From: Thinopyrum elongatum
Taxonomy: Eukaryota; Streptophyta; Magnoliopsida; Poales; Poaceae
DNA: 64,000 nucleotides
Assembly (NCBI GenBank): GCA_011799875.1
Contig: JAAAXO010000121.1
Span: forward strand, 1-64,000
Direction: 5' to 3'
Made by a program: the position numbers and the translations under genes. The notes under the pieces are model-generated. The model was not told the DNA's origin. It ran no database searches and saw only the letters and a program-made list of their open reading frames with translations. Below are positions 1 through 12,213 of the stretch, piece by piece. Each line of letters begins with the position of its first letter. Within the stretch, counting starts at the first letter, position 1.

Positions 1-1479
1 ACGGGCAAACCAGCGGTGTCAAATCCTCCGAAGATTGAGTAAAGCGATTGCCCTAGTTCCACTTCAGAGCCTCCAGAGGTGGTATGGGGGGGGGGGGGAA
101 AAAAAATAAGCGATTTCTTGAAGACCGTGGGTGTGGTTCCTAGTGCCCAGGATCCCGGTCGAGATTCTATTGTGATATATGGCGCCGGGGCTCAGGCAAG
201 GGAGCCACGTTTCGCCACCATAAGACAAGACATATTCAACCAAATTTAAAGTCCATTTGACATCATGTCGAAGAGGGTGTTAGGTGGAATACGCAAAGCT
301 CACACGCGTCTGAATGTGTTAACCCAGATGCCAAAGCCTCTACCACGAGCAATAGCCATGAGCAGCCACCAATAGCCTTGGTGTTAGTGAAGCCATGTAC
401 TGGACATGACCTATTGCAATGGGAGTCCTGTAAGGAGATATGCCCCTAGATGTAGTAATAACGTTATTTTTTGTATCTTCTCCAAAGTTTGTATGACAAT
501 GTTTATTGGTCCCATGCGATAAATAACTGCTATGATTCTCGGTCTCTCCACTCAACAACGAGGCTCGAAGGGAAACTCATGTGCACATGTGGTAAAATAA
601 ACGGTAATTATTCTGCTGGTCTTCGAGCCTCTAAGACTGGCTCAAGTATTTGCATGATGATCCTGTTTTCCTGTCATGGGCATGGAGGTGTGCTAGCATT
701 TTTGAGGGCCCTTGTTAGTAAACACTTGGTGTTTGGAATCGACCCAGTTTGATGTTATTCTATAGTTCTATCGTACCAAGTTTTTGGTTTATAACAACAA
801 GATAGTTATGTTTTGCTATTCCCTTATTCCTTAGACCATGGAGTACAGCTTCCTTCGTACTTTGCTTCTTCGTGAACTTTTGGGGTTTGTTCAACGGCAT
901 CCGTACTGGTGGCTATTACGGCGCTTTACGGGTTCACGGAAAAGTAAGGGCAAGTAATGAGGATAGCTCAAGATTGGATTGCTCCTCCGCAGATGGGAGA
1001 TATTCTCGGGCCCTCTCTGGGTTACTTATCCATCATCGTCTGGACGAAACACCTTTTGATTTGATCACTTCGGGAACGAAAAAGAGCAACAAAACCGGAA
1101 ACGGGTAACTGCATAGTGAACAAATTTGTTGATCCATGGGATGCAATAAATCTCACCTCGGGTGTTTTGTGACCCCAATAATCGCGAACAATAAAATATC
1201 AACACGGCAATTGGATGTTCACGTCGATATTCCATTCTTGTGGGTTATACCGGGGTCAAACTGGTTTTTTGAGTTGTTTCTTTTGGTTTTTTTGGTTTTT
1301 TGTTTTTTTGTTTTTTCCCTCTTGTCCCTTTCGACCTTGCAAAAACAATGGGGTCCACGGCTCCGATGTTTGAGCATTGACTCGGAAGGGTCCCTCGTCA
1401 GTGTCTATACTTCACTGAACTATGGGTTGTTTTGCCCACACACTCACACGCTTATGGGTTCATTCTATCCTGCTGACTA
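1..1479. other. Unrecognised decayed DNA
   Basis: No coding frame longer than about 100 codons gives a recognisable protein, and no terminal repeat is visible. A ten-base G run sits near position 88. A T-rich stretch near 1265-1320 repeats a G-T4-7 pattern. The sequence leads into an LTR-like block and is probably old retrotransposon DNA, but nothing here proves it. Confidence 0.3.
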
Positions 1480-2760
1480 CAGACAGGGGAGTCTGAGAGA
1501 AAATCACCGAAAAAGTTTCGTACAGCACCGAAAAAGTTTCAAACTACGGAAAAGTTCCGCGAGAGAACCCCGGATGAGCTTTCGGTGAAACTGAAAGTTT
1601 GTTTCGAGGTAATTCCTTAAGTCAAAATTGTTTTCGGTTGTGGTGTGGGGGTGGGGGGCACTGCCTGATAATTCTGTAGGGTGGCCAAATCATTCTGGAA
1701 AACTTTCTGAATTTTCTGGATGGAAACCCGGAAACCGTTCGGAGCTGCCGGAAACCACTTCAGATGCTTTTCGCAGATGCAAATAACTAATGCTGGCTTG
1801 TTTCCGGAACGCGTAAAAATTATTTTAGTGGGTAATGGGGAAAGGTTTCTAAGAACCTAAATATTTTCAGTTTCGACGGACCGCTGAAAATGTCCCTCGT
1901 GAATATTGACAATCACTTTATGAATTTTTTATGGAAGCCACCTTTTTGGCTTTTGCAAAACGGCTTCTTAGAAGGATTGGGACCAAGGAACCCCTGTGGG
2001 GGGGGCCCTAGGTGGGCCGGCCAAGTTGGAGCTCCTCCAGGGAGCCCACTTGCCTTCCCTTTTTTACCTTGGGGTAGGATTCTATGTGATGGGTTTTTGG
2101 GTACTTTCCACCCATATGGGTTTTTCCTGTATAGAGGTGGAGGGGTGCACCCACACCCCAATCCCTTGTTCTCATACACTGCTTATCCTCTGCTAGCTCT
2201 CCTCTCTCCCTGCCCCACGAAAAGATTTTTTTTCGTAGAGCCGAAGCCTGTCTGGGTTTTCCGGCCGGGTAACTAGTTTCTGGACGGCGAAGCCCTGCCC
2301 GGATACTGACGCACCGTATGTGTGCAAACCCCGTAGATTTGTCTGTTTTTTCGATCCTTTTGCCCCGTGGGGCTGTTCGAGTGCCCTCCCGGAGGGGCTG
2401 TCCGAGGTCTCCGTTCTAGTTCAAGGGTCCCTCCCAAAGGGCTGTCCGCGACACTCCGTCCGGGGGACTGTCCCGAATTCCCGCATCCCCGAGGGCTGTC
2501 CGGCGGGGAGTACATCCTCCTTAGCGGGTTTGGAGGTTGTAATCCCTAGCTTCGGGGATTTTGCACCACTTTTCTACACTACTCTTTTCCGCTGCGCAAT
2601 TCGAGTCGGTAGGGAATCAGATCAAACCGTGTATGCGCCTCCATATGGGTCCTTGGCGTTGCTCGCTATACCGATTTTTTTTATTTTCTCTGTCGGTTCC
2701 CCTACCCAGGAAGACAGTGGCGGAAATAAAATGTTGTTAGCAGGTCAGGATTATTAGCCT
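1480..2760 (+). mobile_element. LTR-like block of a Gypsy-type retrotransposon
   Basis: The block has the layout of a Triticeae Gypsy LTR. A region rich in CCGGAAA and GAAAAGTT words (about 1490-1770) is followed by a pyrimidine-rich leader and a GC-rich R-U5-like part. That part repeats the word GGGCTGTCCG, with variants, five times between 2368 and 2503. It ends in a T-rich stretch and CCCTACC near 2707. The GC-rich part resembles LTRs I have seen in Triticeae Gypsy elements, but I cannot name the family. Exact ends and target-site duplication were not found, so the limits are approximate. Confidence 0.38.
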
Positions 2761-5700
2761 ATACCTGGGCTCTCGATAATCGAAGTCATGGCCATTCAAT
2801 AAAAAGAATGTGTCCAGCCTCTCCAGTCCCGAGTTAACTCCTTAGGTCTACAACGGAGGAATACGACCATCTCGTTACGACGCGAGGGTCGATACCCCGG
2901 CCGAACTGGCCGGATTCTTGGCCGATCTATATAAAGGTGGGGGAGAAGAAACTTCCTTTGCTTAAACTGCCGTGAAGGTTATTCCTTTACAACCCCATCG
3001 AATGGGTAAGATTTCGACTCCTGTGTTGCTTTTAACTGCCATCACCGGTATGCTAATCAAGCTGTTCTTTGTTGTACTAAAACAGTTATTGAGAAGATGA
3101 TCGAGATTGTTCACTGTCCTGCCCACAGCCCGAGGATCACAACCGCGATGAAGCACCCCCGGGCTTCTACGAGGAATCCGATTACCATAGAGTTCGATGA
3201 TGGGTTATTTTACCAGGCCGAGCCTTGACGCTCGGAAGTGGCCTTATCTCAGCCGACTACTTCTCACGCCCCTATGTTCACTTCTCCCATCAAAGTTTCA
3301 AAGAGCTTTCCCAAAAAGGAGTCTCTAACTCTCTACTTGGAACCTTTATATCCCATTATACTAAACCGTACTTCCTAGGATCGGCACTCGGCAAGCCGCA
3401 CCCCCCCCTCGGGGCGGCTCCTACGCAGGGAATCGTTCAAAACGAAAGGAAGACCGGAAGCGGCCGTAGATCCCTCACACCAGCTTCAAAGAGGTATGTC
3501 CGTTTGATTACTTTTCCTTTGCACGATTCGATTTGGCTGAAGTCCCGTCTGCCCTTGATTCGGAGGAGCACGCTGCAGACATGTGGGAAAACGCACCTGT
3601 CTAGCCGAATGTCAACCATCCGGCGCCGACTCGTCAACTAAGTACGAACGGGCTGATGCAATGCGCATTTGTCCGCCACTCATGAGGATTCGGATGAGTA
3701 TCTTGACTACTTCCAAGGTGGAGAGCATGAGGAATCCAAACTCTCAGTAAATCACCGCTCACCTGAAAGAGGCCATTCGCGCTCCAGCCGTTGCTCGATC
3801 GGAAGTTTACAACCGCCCTCATCTCGTTGGATGCATATATCCGAAAAAGCCCCCGCTCGAGAACGGACTTGCCGCGGTATCACACCCAAAAATTTTACTC
3901 AATCGGTTTTCAAAGAAATGTCACGAGTAACAATTTGTGCAATTTTAAGAGTCCTATGCCAGTTACCCCCGAGACTTGAACCGGTGAGGCTAACTTGTTG
4001 ATTTAAGGATCGGATACGTGCAAGGTGGCTCAAGGAGAAGAACTACTACTGTGGGGGGCGCGCTATCCCAGGACTGAACAAACCAGACCCAGCTGAATGC
4101 CGTCCAAAAACCCCCGCGCCGAACTTGCTGAAAGAAAAGGCTGCAGTATTACTTTTCCGAAGAAGAAACACGAGGAGGAAAAGAAAGGGGGTGTGGGAAA
4201 TAAGAAAAAACAATCCGAAGAGATAGAGAGCTTAATGCTCATTATCGCCCGCCTCGAAAAGAGAAATGAAAAGTTGAAAGGGCGGCATGTTTTGGTATGA
4301 GTTTTAAACAATCAGAGAGAAACCTCATATTAAGTCACAATTTCGGAATGTCATAACTCTTGTTTCTGACAGGTCATTACTATCGCCGGAAAAAGAAGTA
4401 TTCAGATTTCGACGACGTGCTTTCAAGCACTGTCTGTGGTGCATGAGCAGGCCGGAAAGCCATGAAGAGCATGGCCATCAGCTTTATTGCCATCCGATAC
4501 CCTCCAGGAAGTATGAGGGTTTGGCAATGACGGTTTCAAGGTGCCCGTTGCCTGCTTCGATCTAGGAAATGTCGCTGCGGTCGAAGGCGCACGACGAAGG
4601 CCTGGGCCGTATGGTGAAAACACGCTTTTTTACCAAGCTGAATTCGAATACATATGGGCCCGAGTGGGACGCAGGGACCATTATGGGAAAAAGAAATTTC
4701 GTTGAACTGGGTGTTGACCAAGTAATTATAGCCGCAAAATATTCGCAAGAAGACTGTAGGTTAGCAGACTTTATAGATGGAATAGATAAGGAGTAGGGCT
4801 TTGATTCAATTGTATCAATGTCTTATGATCATCCTGTAATCTTCAGCCGAACTATGAAACGAATTGTCCATCGCAGGCTTTCGTCTTTATTAACCTCTCA
4901 AACCGAAATGGTGGATTTTCCCCGGATGCTATTATGGAATTGATAACCTTCATTTGTCCGGAAACCGGGCAACCCAGTCATTGTGCTCTATATACAAAAA
5001 AAATTATTTCAGGAGGTTATGTTATTTAACATATTGTAAAGAAACATCTCCTCCAGGGAGAATATTTCCGTTAAAGGGTTCTTTCCCTGTGTTGGTATCT
5101 TTAATTTGTGCGTGCCCGGGCCTCACTTTGATCCGTATTACGGGGAAACTGTCCCGCATTGGTTTTGACGGAGAGTTCACAGAATGTAACAATCTGTCTT
5201 TTGATTGCCGGACCAATTTAATTCCCTTAAGAATGCTAGCTTTTCGGGCTTCACCCGTCGTCGAGGTACGTCTGGAAATTACCCGGTGTGGAAACAATAT
5301 GCAGAGGTGCTCCCTTTACGCCCTAAAGCCTAACATCGGATGAACGTAGGGCATAAACACCGGAGCGAGGCATCCATGTGGCAAAACTTAAGTCATAGAG
5401 TGCAATATAATGGCAAAAGGTGGATATAACAAAACAACATATAAATGTTAGCTCCAGGCTCGTAATGATAATAACTTCTGTTTAAAAGAAGCCCGCCAGT
5501 CATGGTGGGGTGTATCCATTCAAATACAGATTGTGTTGTCCCCTTAAGAGTTCGGCATTATCCGAACATACCCTGGGAACGTAATAAGGCGAAAAAACAA
5601 AAACAAATGAGATGAGAAAAAAGGGCAACGACAAAGAACATGGCCAATTATGCGTATAATCTTTCAGAGCCAGCCAGTGTTCCATGGAATTCAGCTCTAG

Positions 5701-5965
5701 GTGGCGATTTATCTATTGCATTCCATGCCGAAAGGCTCCTCCTGTGAGAACTTCATCTTATAATGAAGGGTCCCCTCTCCATTTTAGTTTTGGCTTGTCC
5801 TTGTTTCTTCTCTGGTAGGCGTAAAACCGAGTTCGCCGCCTTACTGTATAGTCTTGGCCCGCACTTCTCTGCTTTGGTATCTCCGAGCCTGTTGTTGAGA
5901 AATGCGGAACGGGCTTCGTGCAATACAACGCTTCCTCCGCTAGGTAGGCCGTCTAGGTCGTCCTG
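2761..5965. other. Decayed retrotransposon-like internal DNA
   Basis: Frames are short and broken everywhere. A TATA-like CTATATAAAGG lies at 2926-2936. A lysine/glutamate-rich stretch at about 4130-4290 could encode a short charged helix. None of the fragments could be tied to a named protein. Position between an LTR-like block and integrase remains suggests internal retrotransposon sequence. The high frequency of small indels expected in this part of the window may hide real coding sequence. Confidence 0.3.
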
Positions 5966-6840
5966 GCATGGCTGCCGTCAGCTCCGCTTCTCTCTCTTCA
6001 TACATGCGCACATCGATTGAGTCATGATAATGTCGAAAGGGCAAGACCAGCCGTCTGTGCCGTACACCATGAAAAAAAAAAGTGTTATCCTCCGGTCGTG
6101 CGATTGGGCGTAGTCCCATAGTCCCCAGAGCATGAATCGATTCCTCAACCAAGTCCTTATCTGACTCCCATAGGGATCGCCTATTCTGGGTTGATGCCAC
6201 TCATTATTTAGGCCATTAGCCCATTCGACCCTTACTCGTCCTGGTCTTGTTTGAGGGTGTTATACGGATGCGTAATCGGATCTTAATGCCCCAAGGTTAT
6301 GCGCAACTCAATTTTTTTTGCACTCTCGTCGGCTGTAATTGGAGCCTTATCAGTGATGCCGTGTCGGGGACAACCATAACGGTGTACCACGCCGGACATA
6401 TAAAGTCGATCACCGGGCCCTTCTTTAGAGCCGTTTTCACTGGTGCGTTGGCCTCTATCCACTTAGTGATTTATCCCACCATAACCATAATATTTGTTTC
6501 ACTTGTGGCTTCCCCCTTTAAGGGGTCCGACATATCTAGCCCCCAGACTGGCACAAAGGCCAAGATTGATGGTTATTGTTTCTTAAGGTCAGTGGCCGCC
6601 ATATGACTCTTGATTGGTGAAATCTACAATCACCCCACGTGTTGCCAAGGGCTTGGGCGTCCTTGCTCGGGCCGTTGGCCAAAAGAAACCTGTACGGAAG
6701 GCCGTGCTCACGATAGCCCGAGCTGCGCGTGATGGCCACCTAGACTCAGCATGTATTTCACCAAGAGCTGCGACATCCTCCTCTTCGGATATCATCTTTG
6801 AGGACTCCGGTGCGGCTAACTTTTCTTGTATATTCACTTC
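5966..6840 (-). pseudogene. Decayed Gypsy integrase fragment
   Basis: Read on the minus strand across several frames, the segment shows an integrase order. Near 6690-6740 is a zinc-finger-type stretch resembling FRTGFFWPTA. Near 6540 is WGLDM followed by a glycine/proline turn (the core start). Near 6445 is TKWIEA. Near 6050-6100 are remains of the PFF-VYG and VRHR stretch seen after the core in Tat/Athila-type Gypsy integrases. Frameshifts and stops occur every 50-100 codons, so no product is possible. The order of motifs, not any one match, supports the call. Clade assignment is tentative. Confidence 0.5.
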
Positions 6841-8384
6841 TCGTGACTTTATAGGCTTTAGAATGTCGGATTTATGCGACGGGTCTCATTTCTGATCATC
6901 CGAAGCTCTTGCCTATTAAGGTAGGCCCATGAAGGTTTCGGTCCATGGAGCGATAACGGGCCATGAATTCATGGGCTCGGAGGGTGTTAATTTCGTGCCG
7001 AGCCCCGATGATATCTGGATTTGTGTTCGGCTGCTGGGGTTGACCGTTCCGGACTAGTATTTCCGCTCCTCATCCATCATCCCGGCCAGACCACAGATAG
7101 CTTAAAGAGCCTTTCCACAAAGGTTTAGGCAGGCGGGATCGCGTTTAGCGCCCATTCGACGACGATCGGAGTGTTCCCGCCTGTCCTGATTACTGTCTCG
7201 ATCAACGTGATGGAACTCGACAGCCCCTCGAACCGAGCGATATTTTGAGTATGCGGCGCGTTTTGATGCCGCGCATTTTTGGGTCTTTTTGGTCTCATCA
7301 AATTTTCTCCATTTATTTTGATATTGCTAGGTTTGATCCCCACTCACAACCTCTAGCGTTGTATCGCCATGGAGACCACCATTCGGAGACCATTAGAATT
7401 GCCTCGTATTCGGACTGCATTGTTGGAGTCCGTAACATATTTGTAACAGCTTCGCGTACTGTTTCCCCCTTTGTAGGGTGATGGAGATGACACCAAACCC
7501 TATTCCGGGTGAACATTGTAGAGCGGTCAAAGTACATGATCTAGTTGGAGTATGTTCTGTACTCTTTAGGGAGCTCTTGCTTCGCGTCCAGTCGGCGACA
7601 AGTCGTCCAGCACCCTGAAAGATTTAACTAGCTCGCGTGCATCACGTATATTATTTTCAAAATGGTAAGCAGCGATTTACGTATACCACATGCGTGTAAA
7701 AATCTGTGGCATCGTTGGTCCGGCTCCATATTGTGGTGGGCTACTCCAAGGCAGCACGTGTAGATCCAATGTGCTCATTCAGATGCGACCCTAAGTTTTT
7801 GCTTCAATGACTCATTCCGGCTCAATCGTCAGCTGTAACCTGGTGGCTGGTCCTAGCTCCGGGACTAGAGACCGAGCCATAAATGCGCACTACAATAGCA
7901 CGGTGTATCCAACGTGCGCATCGGCACCCCTAGCTCAAAAGTTACACATGTAAAGGGTACTTGCTAGAACTGACCTTGGCATCAGGCAAGCTAGTCGCGT
8001 GGTTGGACACGCATTAAAACGAGAATCGACTCATTGACACTCACATTCAATCTCTGATTAACGCTGTTGTGCGTCCTTCTACCGTGTGCGATTTCTACCT
8101 CTGCATCACTATATGCCTACCTCTCTGAAGTGCTCTTTGTGCAGCACTGATCTTCTAATGATATCTTTTCTCAAACAGCACTGACTTCCAAGCTTTTCAA
8201 ATGCACAAAAGGAAATCATCAATTCCCGAGTTGCGATATCGTGACGAGAGTATCAACACTAGATTATACTAAAACTACTGTGTTCTGACAGACAACGCGT
8301 GGGTGAGAACAATCTGTTCCCTCTTCCTCTCGCTCTCACTGCTGCTCCTGGCCTAGCGCGCGGTGGGGATCCGACTGGGATATC
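6841..8384. other. Unrecognised DNA between Gypsy remains and CRM-A copy
   Basis: No recognisable coding, RNA gene or terminal repeat was found. It may hold the rest of the decayed Gypsy element (its pol and gag would lie here on the minus strand), but I cannot show this. The sequence changes character at about 8385, where it becomes the inverse of the CRM-A leader. Confidence 0.25.
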
Positions 8385-9093
8385 GGCCAAGCTGTGTTCG
8401 CGAACTTCGGAGGCAAAAAGAACCATTTAGAAGCCGATTTTGAGGTGTCAATATTGAACTAGCTTCTGCAACTATTTATGATGCGGCTCGTCGCTAGCTT
8501 TAATTTGAGTACTCACGGAGCCAAAACGGAGCGATTCGTATGGGAAGATACGCCTTTTTTACTGAACATGCGCAAAACAGATTCGATCCAATCCAGGTAC
8601 GAGAGTGAGTCTAGATAGATCCGAATTTTGTGCTTTTTTTCTTCTCTCTTTTTTTTGATCTCACTTTTTTTCTCTTTTTTTTTTTTACTTTTTTTTTCTC
8701 TCTTTCCAAACAAACTAGATAAGATGTAGATTGGATCAAGCACAGTTGTGAAACGACCTCAACTATGATTATGACAATGACGTGGGTAGCACGATGTGGG
8801 AAAGTGATGGATGGGATTGGTGGACGCGTAAGAATAACGATGCAGAGCTGCGGCGTGACTAATGTGAACAGAACTCGAACTCTAAACGAACTAGACTAAA
8901 CCAGCAACTGAACACACGATGCAACCGATAATTCAATAATGCAAACATGAAAGAAAAATTGCAAAGGCTCACGACTGGCTTGGACAAAGGATAATAGATC
9001 TAACTTTTTTTTTGTGGCTTTTTCTTGAACAATGGGTAGAGAAAATAAATCTAATCCTAGGCAAACTGGAAATTCTCATCGAGCAACCTGAAA
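8385..9093 (-). mobile_element. CRM-A 5' leader, inverted copy (left arm)
   Basis: Reverse complement of the CRM-A leader at 25045-25770, including the purine-rich tract (here pyrimidine-rich, about 8632-8704). Similarity stops at about 8385. Many single-base gaps separate it from the right-hand copy. It carries no gag. It is the outer part of a 2.5-kb inverted duplication whose other arm is 23205-25770. Confidence 0.8.
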
Positions 9094-9102
9094 CTGATAC
9101 CA
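9094..9102 (-). other. Primer-binding site of the inverted CRM-A copy
   Basis: CTGATACCA on the plus strand is TGGTATCAG on the minus strand, matching the 3' end of initiator tRNA-Met. It directly abuts the LTR; the two-base spacer seen in the other copies is missing here. Confidence 0.7.
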
Positions 9103-10057
9103 TGATAGAGGCGAGGGTGTCCGATCTTTCGATGAGATGGTAACTATCGATTGGTGGAGCCTGACTTTGACGATCCGACTACAACGTGCATGACGTTTGC
9201 GCCTTAGCAATCGCTAAACCAATCTCCTGAGGTTACTGACGGATCTGTGAAGCACGATCAGCCTGACCACGAAGTCTATTCCTGCACGCCAGATCAAGAA
9301 ACAGCAAGAATATGATATATGCAATCTGAATATTGCGATATAGATTAAGTATTGATATGGTGGGGATCCGAAAAGCGTCTTGGTCTGGTCGTTGGACACA
9401 AACGAAGTACACTGAAGTTGCAATGGCTAACTTTTTACTAACAAATCCAGAAAAAGCTACTAGATGGATCTACTTATATAGGAGTAAGGGGTGGTGGCCA
9501 AGGAGGTGGGAGGACGTCCCAAGGCAGCCTAAAACTAACCCTAGTCGTACAAGTCTCATGGGCCCAAGTGGAGGTATGCAACACCTTTGGACTTGTAGTT
9601 TGAACTCGGATTCGCGCGCAGGTCAATTGTGTTCGTTGATAACTCACGCTCCGACGAATTTAATGTGAATCCATTGGGTTGGAAAGACATGAAATCTACT
9701 TTCCAACAAAAAAAGAATCACCCATTCGGAGTCCGTATGAAATGTTCTTGCGTTTGAGTCAGGTATGTCTGTGCAGTCCAATCTGATACCAGACGTGGAG
9801 ACTTGGACTCTATCTTCTCTTGGCCCAAAGTGACGTGAGAGGACTTTTTGAACGCACCTAAACATCTCTTTTCCCCTTATCTTCATATGGGATTTGTACA
9901 AATGTCCCATACACCTGCATTAGACATGACACAAAAGTTTGTGAAGTATTTTTGTCCTGGATGACATAAATAATTATTGCATAGTTTGCATTAGAAATCA
10001 CCTCACAATATCAAGTATGCAATATTTTGGTCGTATCCAGGAGTCATGTCCTCATCA
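9103..10057 (-). repeat. CRM-A LTR, inverted, indel-rich
   Basis: This 955-bp inverted copy of the 982-bp CRM-A LTR begins TGATAGAGG and ends CCTCATCA as read on the plus strand. It is followed by TCTAC, the reverse complement of the GTAGA that flanks the 5' LTR of the 24052 element. The same insertion junction is therefore present twice. In a 230-bp stretch compared by eye there are about 14 differences, most of them single-base deletions. Confidence 0.85.
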
Positions 10058-10399
10058 TCTACTGGTTCTATTTCCTCACCCTGTCATTTCCTCGCATACT
10101 TGCTATTGTATTTGATCATTCTGTTTGAAGACTTTGCGAAGACTTTCTCATTTCCTCAGTTCAAATTCTTCAGTCAGTTTGTCTTCAGCCTGCTTATCCT
10201 GTGTTACGCTACTCGTACTCTGTGCTTGTTTTCATTTCTCATTATGACTGTGCTACTGCTCTATTATGCTTCCATCTGAGAACTCATTCCGCTGCTAAGT
10301 GTTCGTCGCTTAGGAATTTCTCACCTTAAATTCCTCAGTGACGAATTTGTAAAAATCGCCTATTCCCACCCCCCCTCTAGTCGATATAACGCACTTTCA
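10058..10399 (+). mobile_element. Sirevirus LTR fragment (left arm of the inverted duplication)
   Basis: Reverse complement of 23703-24051, the outer end of the Sirevirus 3' LTR. It ends in the LTR terminus (GCACTTTCA) at 10399. The inner part of the LTR is absent because the CRM-A copy abuts it at exactly the position where CRM-A interrupts the right-hand LTR. Confidence 0.8.
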
Positions 10400-11590
10400 A
10401 AGTGTGTAACATCTTATTTAAAAGAGTAAAATATGTTATTTAAAAATGTGCAACTGAAATAGATGTGATTTTGTGACAAGCCGATGAAAAGTAAAAACAC
10501 CTACTGAAAGTGAAAAATTTGAAATTGAAAAATATGAATGTGTAACGGTTTATCTTCAAAAGAGCGAAATATGCTCTTTCAATATGTGAATTGAAATGAT
10601 GTAGTTTTTTATTCAAAGTGCAAATGTGTAACGGTTTATTCAAAAGTGCAAATTGAAATATAGGTTCTGAAAGTGAAAACAATATGAACTGAAATGTCAA
10701 CTGTGAACCTGTTTTTTTAAATGCGAATATTTTTATTTCAAAAAAGTGAACAATCATCCTATTTAAAAACTATGAATTGAAATATATTGTTTCTATGAAA
10801 CAAGTAAGTGGAAAGTGAAATGTAGGTTCGAAAGTGAAAAATAATATGAAACAAAAATGTTTACTTGTGAAACTGATTATTTTTAAATGTGTAAAAATGT
10901 GTAACAGTTTATTTCAAAAGAGTGAAACATGTTATTTCAAACATGTGCAATTGAAATATATGTGTTTTTTTGTGAAACAACGCTAGTGGAAAGTGAAATT
11001 TATGTTCTGAAATGAAACAATATGAACTAAAATGTTAATTTGTGAAACCGATTATTTTGAAATGTGAAATGGTTTATTTTTAGAATTGTGAAATAAGTTT
11101 CTTTTAAAAATGTGCAATTGAAATAGATATGATTTTTCTGAAACATGCCTGAAAGTGAAATGGTAGTTCTGAAAATGAAAACAACATGAAACTGAAATGT
11201 CAACTTATGAAAATGATTATTTCAAAATATGTAATACTCCTTCCGTCCCGAATACTTGTCGGAGGAATCCATGTATCTAGATGTATTTTAGTTCTAGATA
11301 CATCAATTTTATCCATTTCTCCGACAGTATTTCCGGACGAAGGGAGTGGTTTATTTCAAAAGAGTGAGATGTTATTCCAAAATGTGGCATTGAATAGATA
11401 TGATTTTTCTGAAACAAGCTTATGAAAAGTGAAAGTGGGTTCTAAAATGAAAAATAGAAATCAAAATGTCATCTTGTGAAACTGGTTTTTTTTTTCGAAG
11501 TGTGTAACAGTTTATTTGAAATAGTGAATATGATTTTTCCAAAATATGAAATTGAAATAGATATGATTTATTGATTTTATGTGAAATAGT
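10400..11590. repeat. Diverged AT-rich tandem repeat, period about 155-175 bp
   Basis: The words GTGAAA, TTGAAATAGATATGATTTTT, GGTTCTGAAAGTGAAA and CAGTTTATTTCAAAAGAGTG recur in the same order. The AAATAnAT-TGTG/TGAT word recurs near 10455, 10775, 10950, 11120, 11395 and 11555. Allowing for the MITE inserted at 11237-11346, spacing is roughly 155-175 bp. Units are imperfect. About 500 bp of the same repeat, inverted, lies at 23205-23702. The Sirevirus LTR abuts it in both places, so it was that element's target. Confidence 0.7.
11237..11346. mobile_element. Stowaway-type MITE, about 110 bp
   Basis: The ends are terminal inverted repeats: CTCCTTCCGTCCCGAATACT at the left and CGGACGAAGGGAG at the right. 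These are the typical Tc1/Mariner-derived Stowaway ends of Triticeae. The left flank is TA; the right flank is TG, a decayed TA. Inside is a second palindrome around GTATCTAGATGTATTTTAG. It codes for nothing and would need a transposase elsewhere. It sits inside one unit of the tandem repeat. Confidence 0.85.
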
Positions 11591-12213
11591 GTTACATGAT
11601 TCTAACCGAATTAAAATGTATCCAAAATCGGTCTTCTTTGAAAGGTCTTCTGACAGGAGTTCAATATTAAAAAATTGAAATCAAATTTTGATTTAGAGAT
11701 ATGAATGACTTTAATTAGCAAAGGTGAAAAATGGATGAATTAGTATGGACGAGAAAGGGGAATGGCATCACATGCATGTAAACCCATGTACCATGTGACT
11801 AAAAGCTGAAGAGGACCACATTGTATGGTGACCATGCCACATTCTGTATTGACAGATTTGATAGATGTATATTCTCAAAGCAAATATTGCTTATATCGTT
11901 CAAGCTTCTCCCCACCCCCGCGTCGCCGCCGACTCAGGGGGAAAACCCTAGCCGTCGCGACACCCATCCCCTCCTTCTCCTATCTCGCCACCAGCCGGAG
12001 GTGCCTCCGACAAAGCTCGGGCCGACCCTGAGGAAGGCGGCGACGGGCCTCCTCAGCTCTCTCTAAAGCGTGCGGCGCTTGGTGGTTTGCTCGGTGGTTC
12101 GAAGCGTGGCGGGCGTCGGCGCACTACATGTGGCGGGTCGGGGCGGCCGGTGTTTTGCCGGCACATCCCGCCGGCGTTGAAGGTCCCTGGGGGGCGAAGA
12201 CCCTATGGTTCAC
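11591..12213. other. Non-repetitive segment with a GC-rich, gene-like stretch
   Basis: About 11600-11880 is AT-rich and unrecognised. About 11905-12200 turns strongly GC-rich, with AACCCTAG, CCGCCGACTC and short open frames in two phases (81 and 68 codons). The composition resembles a grass 5' UTR or first exon, or a gene piece captured by a transposon. No protein family was recognised and no splice pattern is clear. It ends exactly at the CRM LTR. Confidence 0.35.

Noticed and set aside
2320..2757. 145-codon plus-strand frame in the left LTR-like block
   Set aside because: It overlaps the repeated GGGCTGTCCG words and LTR-type GC-rich DNA, gives no recognisable protein, and has a competing frame on the other strand.
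10046..10279. Open frame of 77 codons with a hydrophobic, membrane-like translation
   Set aside because: It lies on LTR sequence duplicated inverted at 23.7-24.05 kb; the hydrophobicity comes from T-rich LTR DNA.
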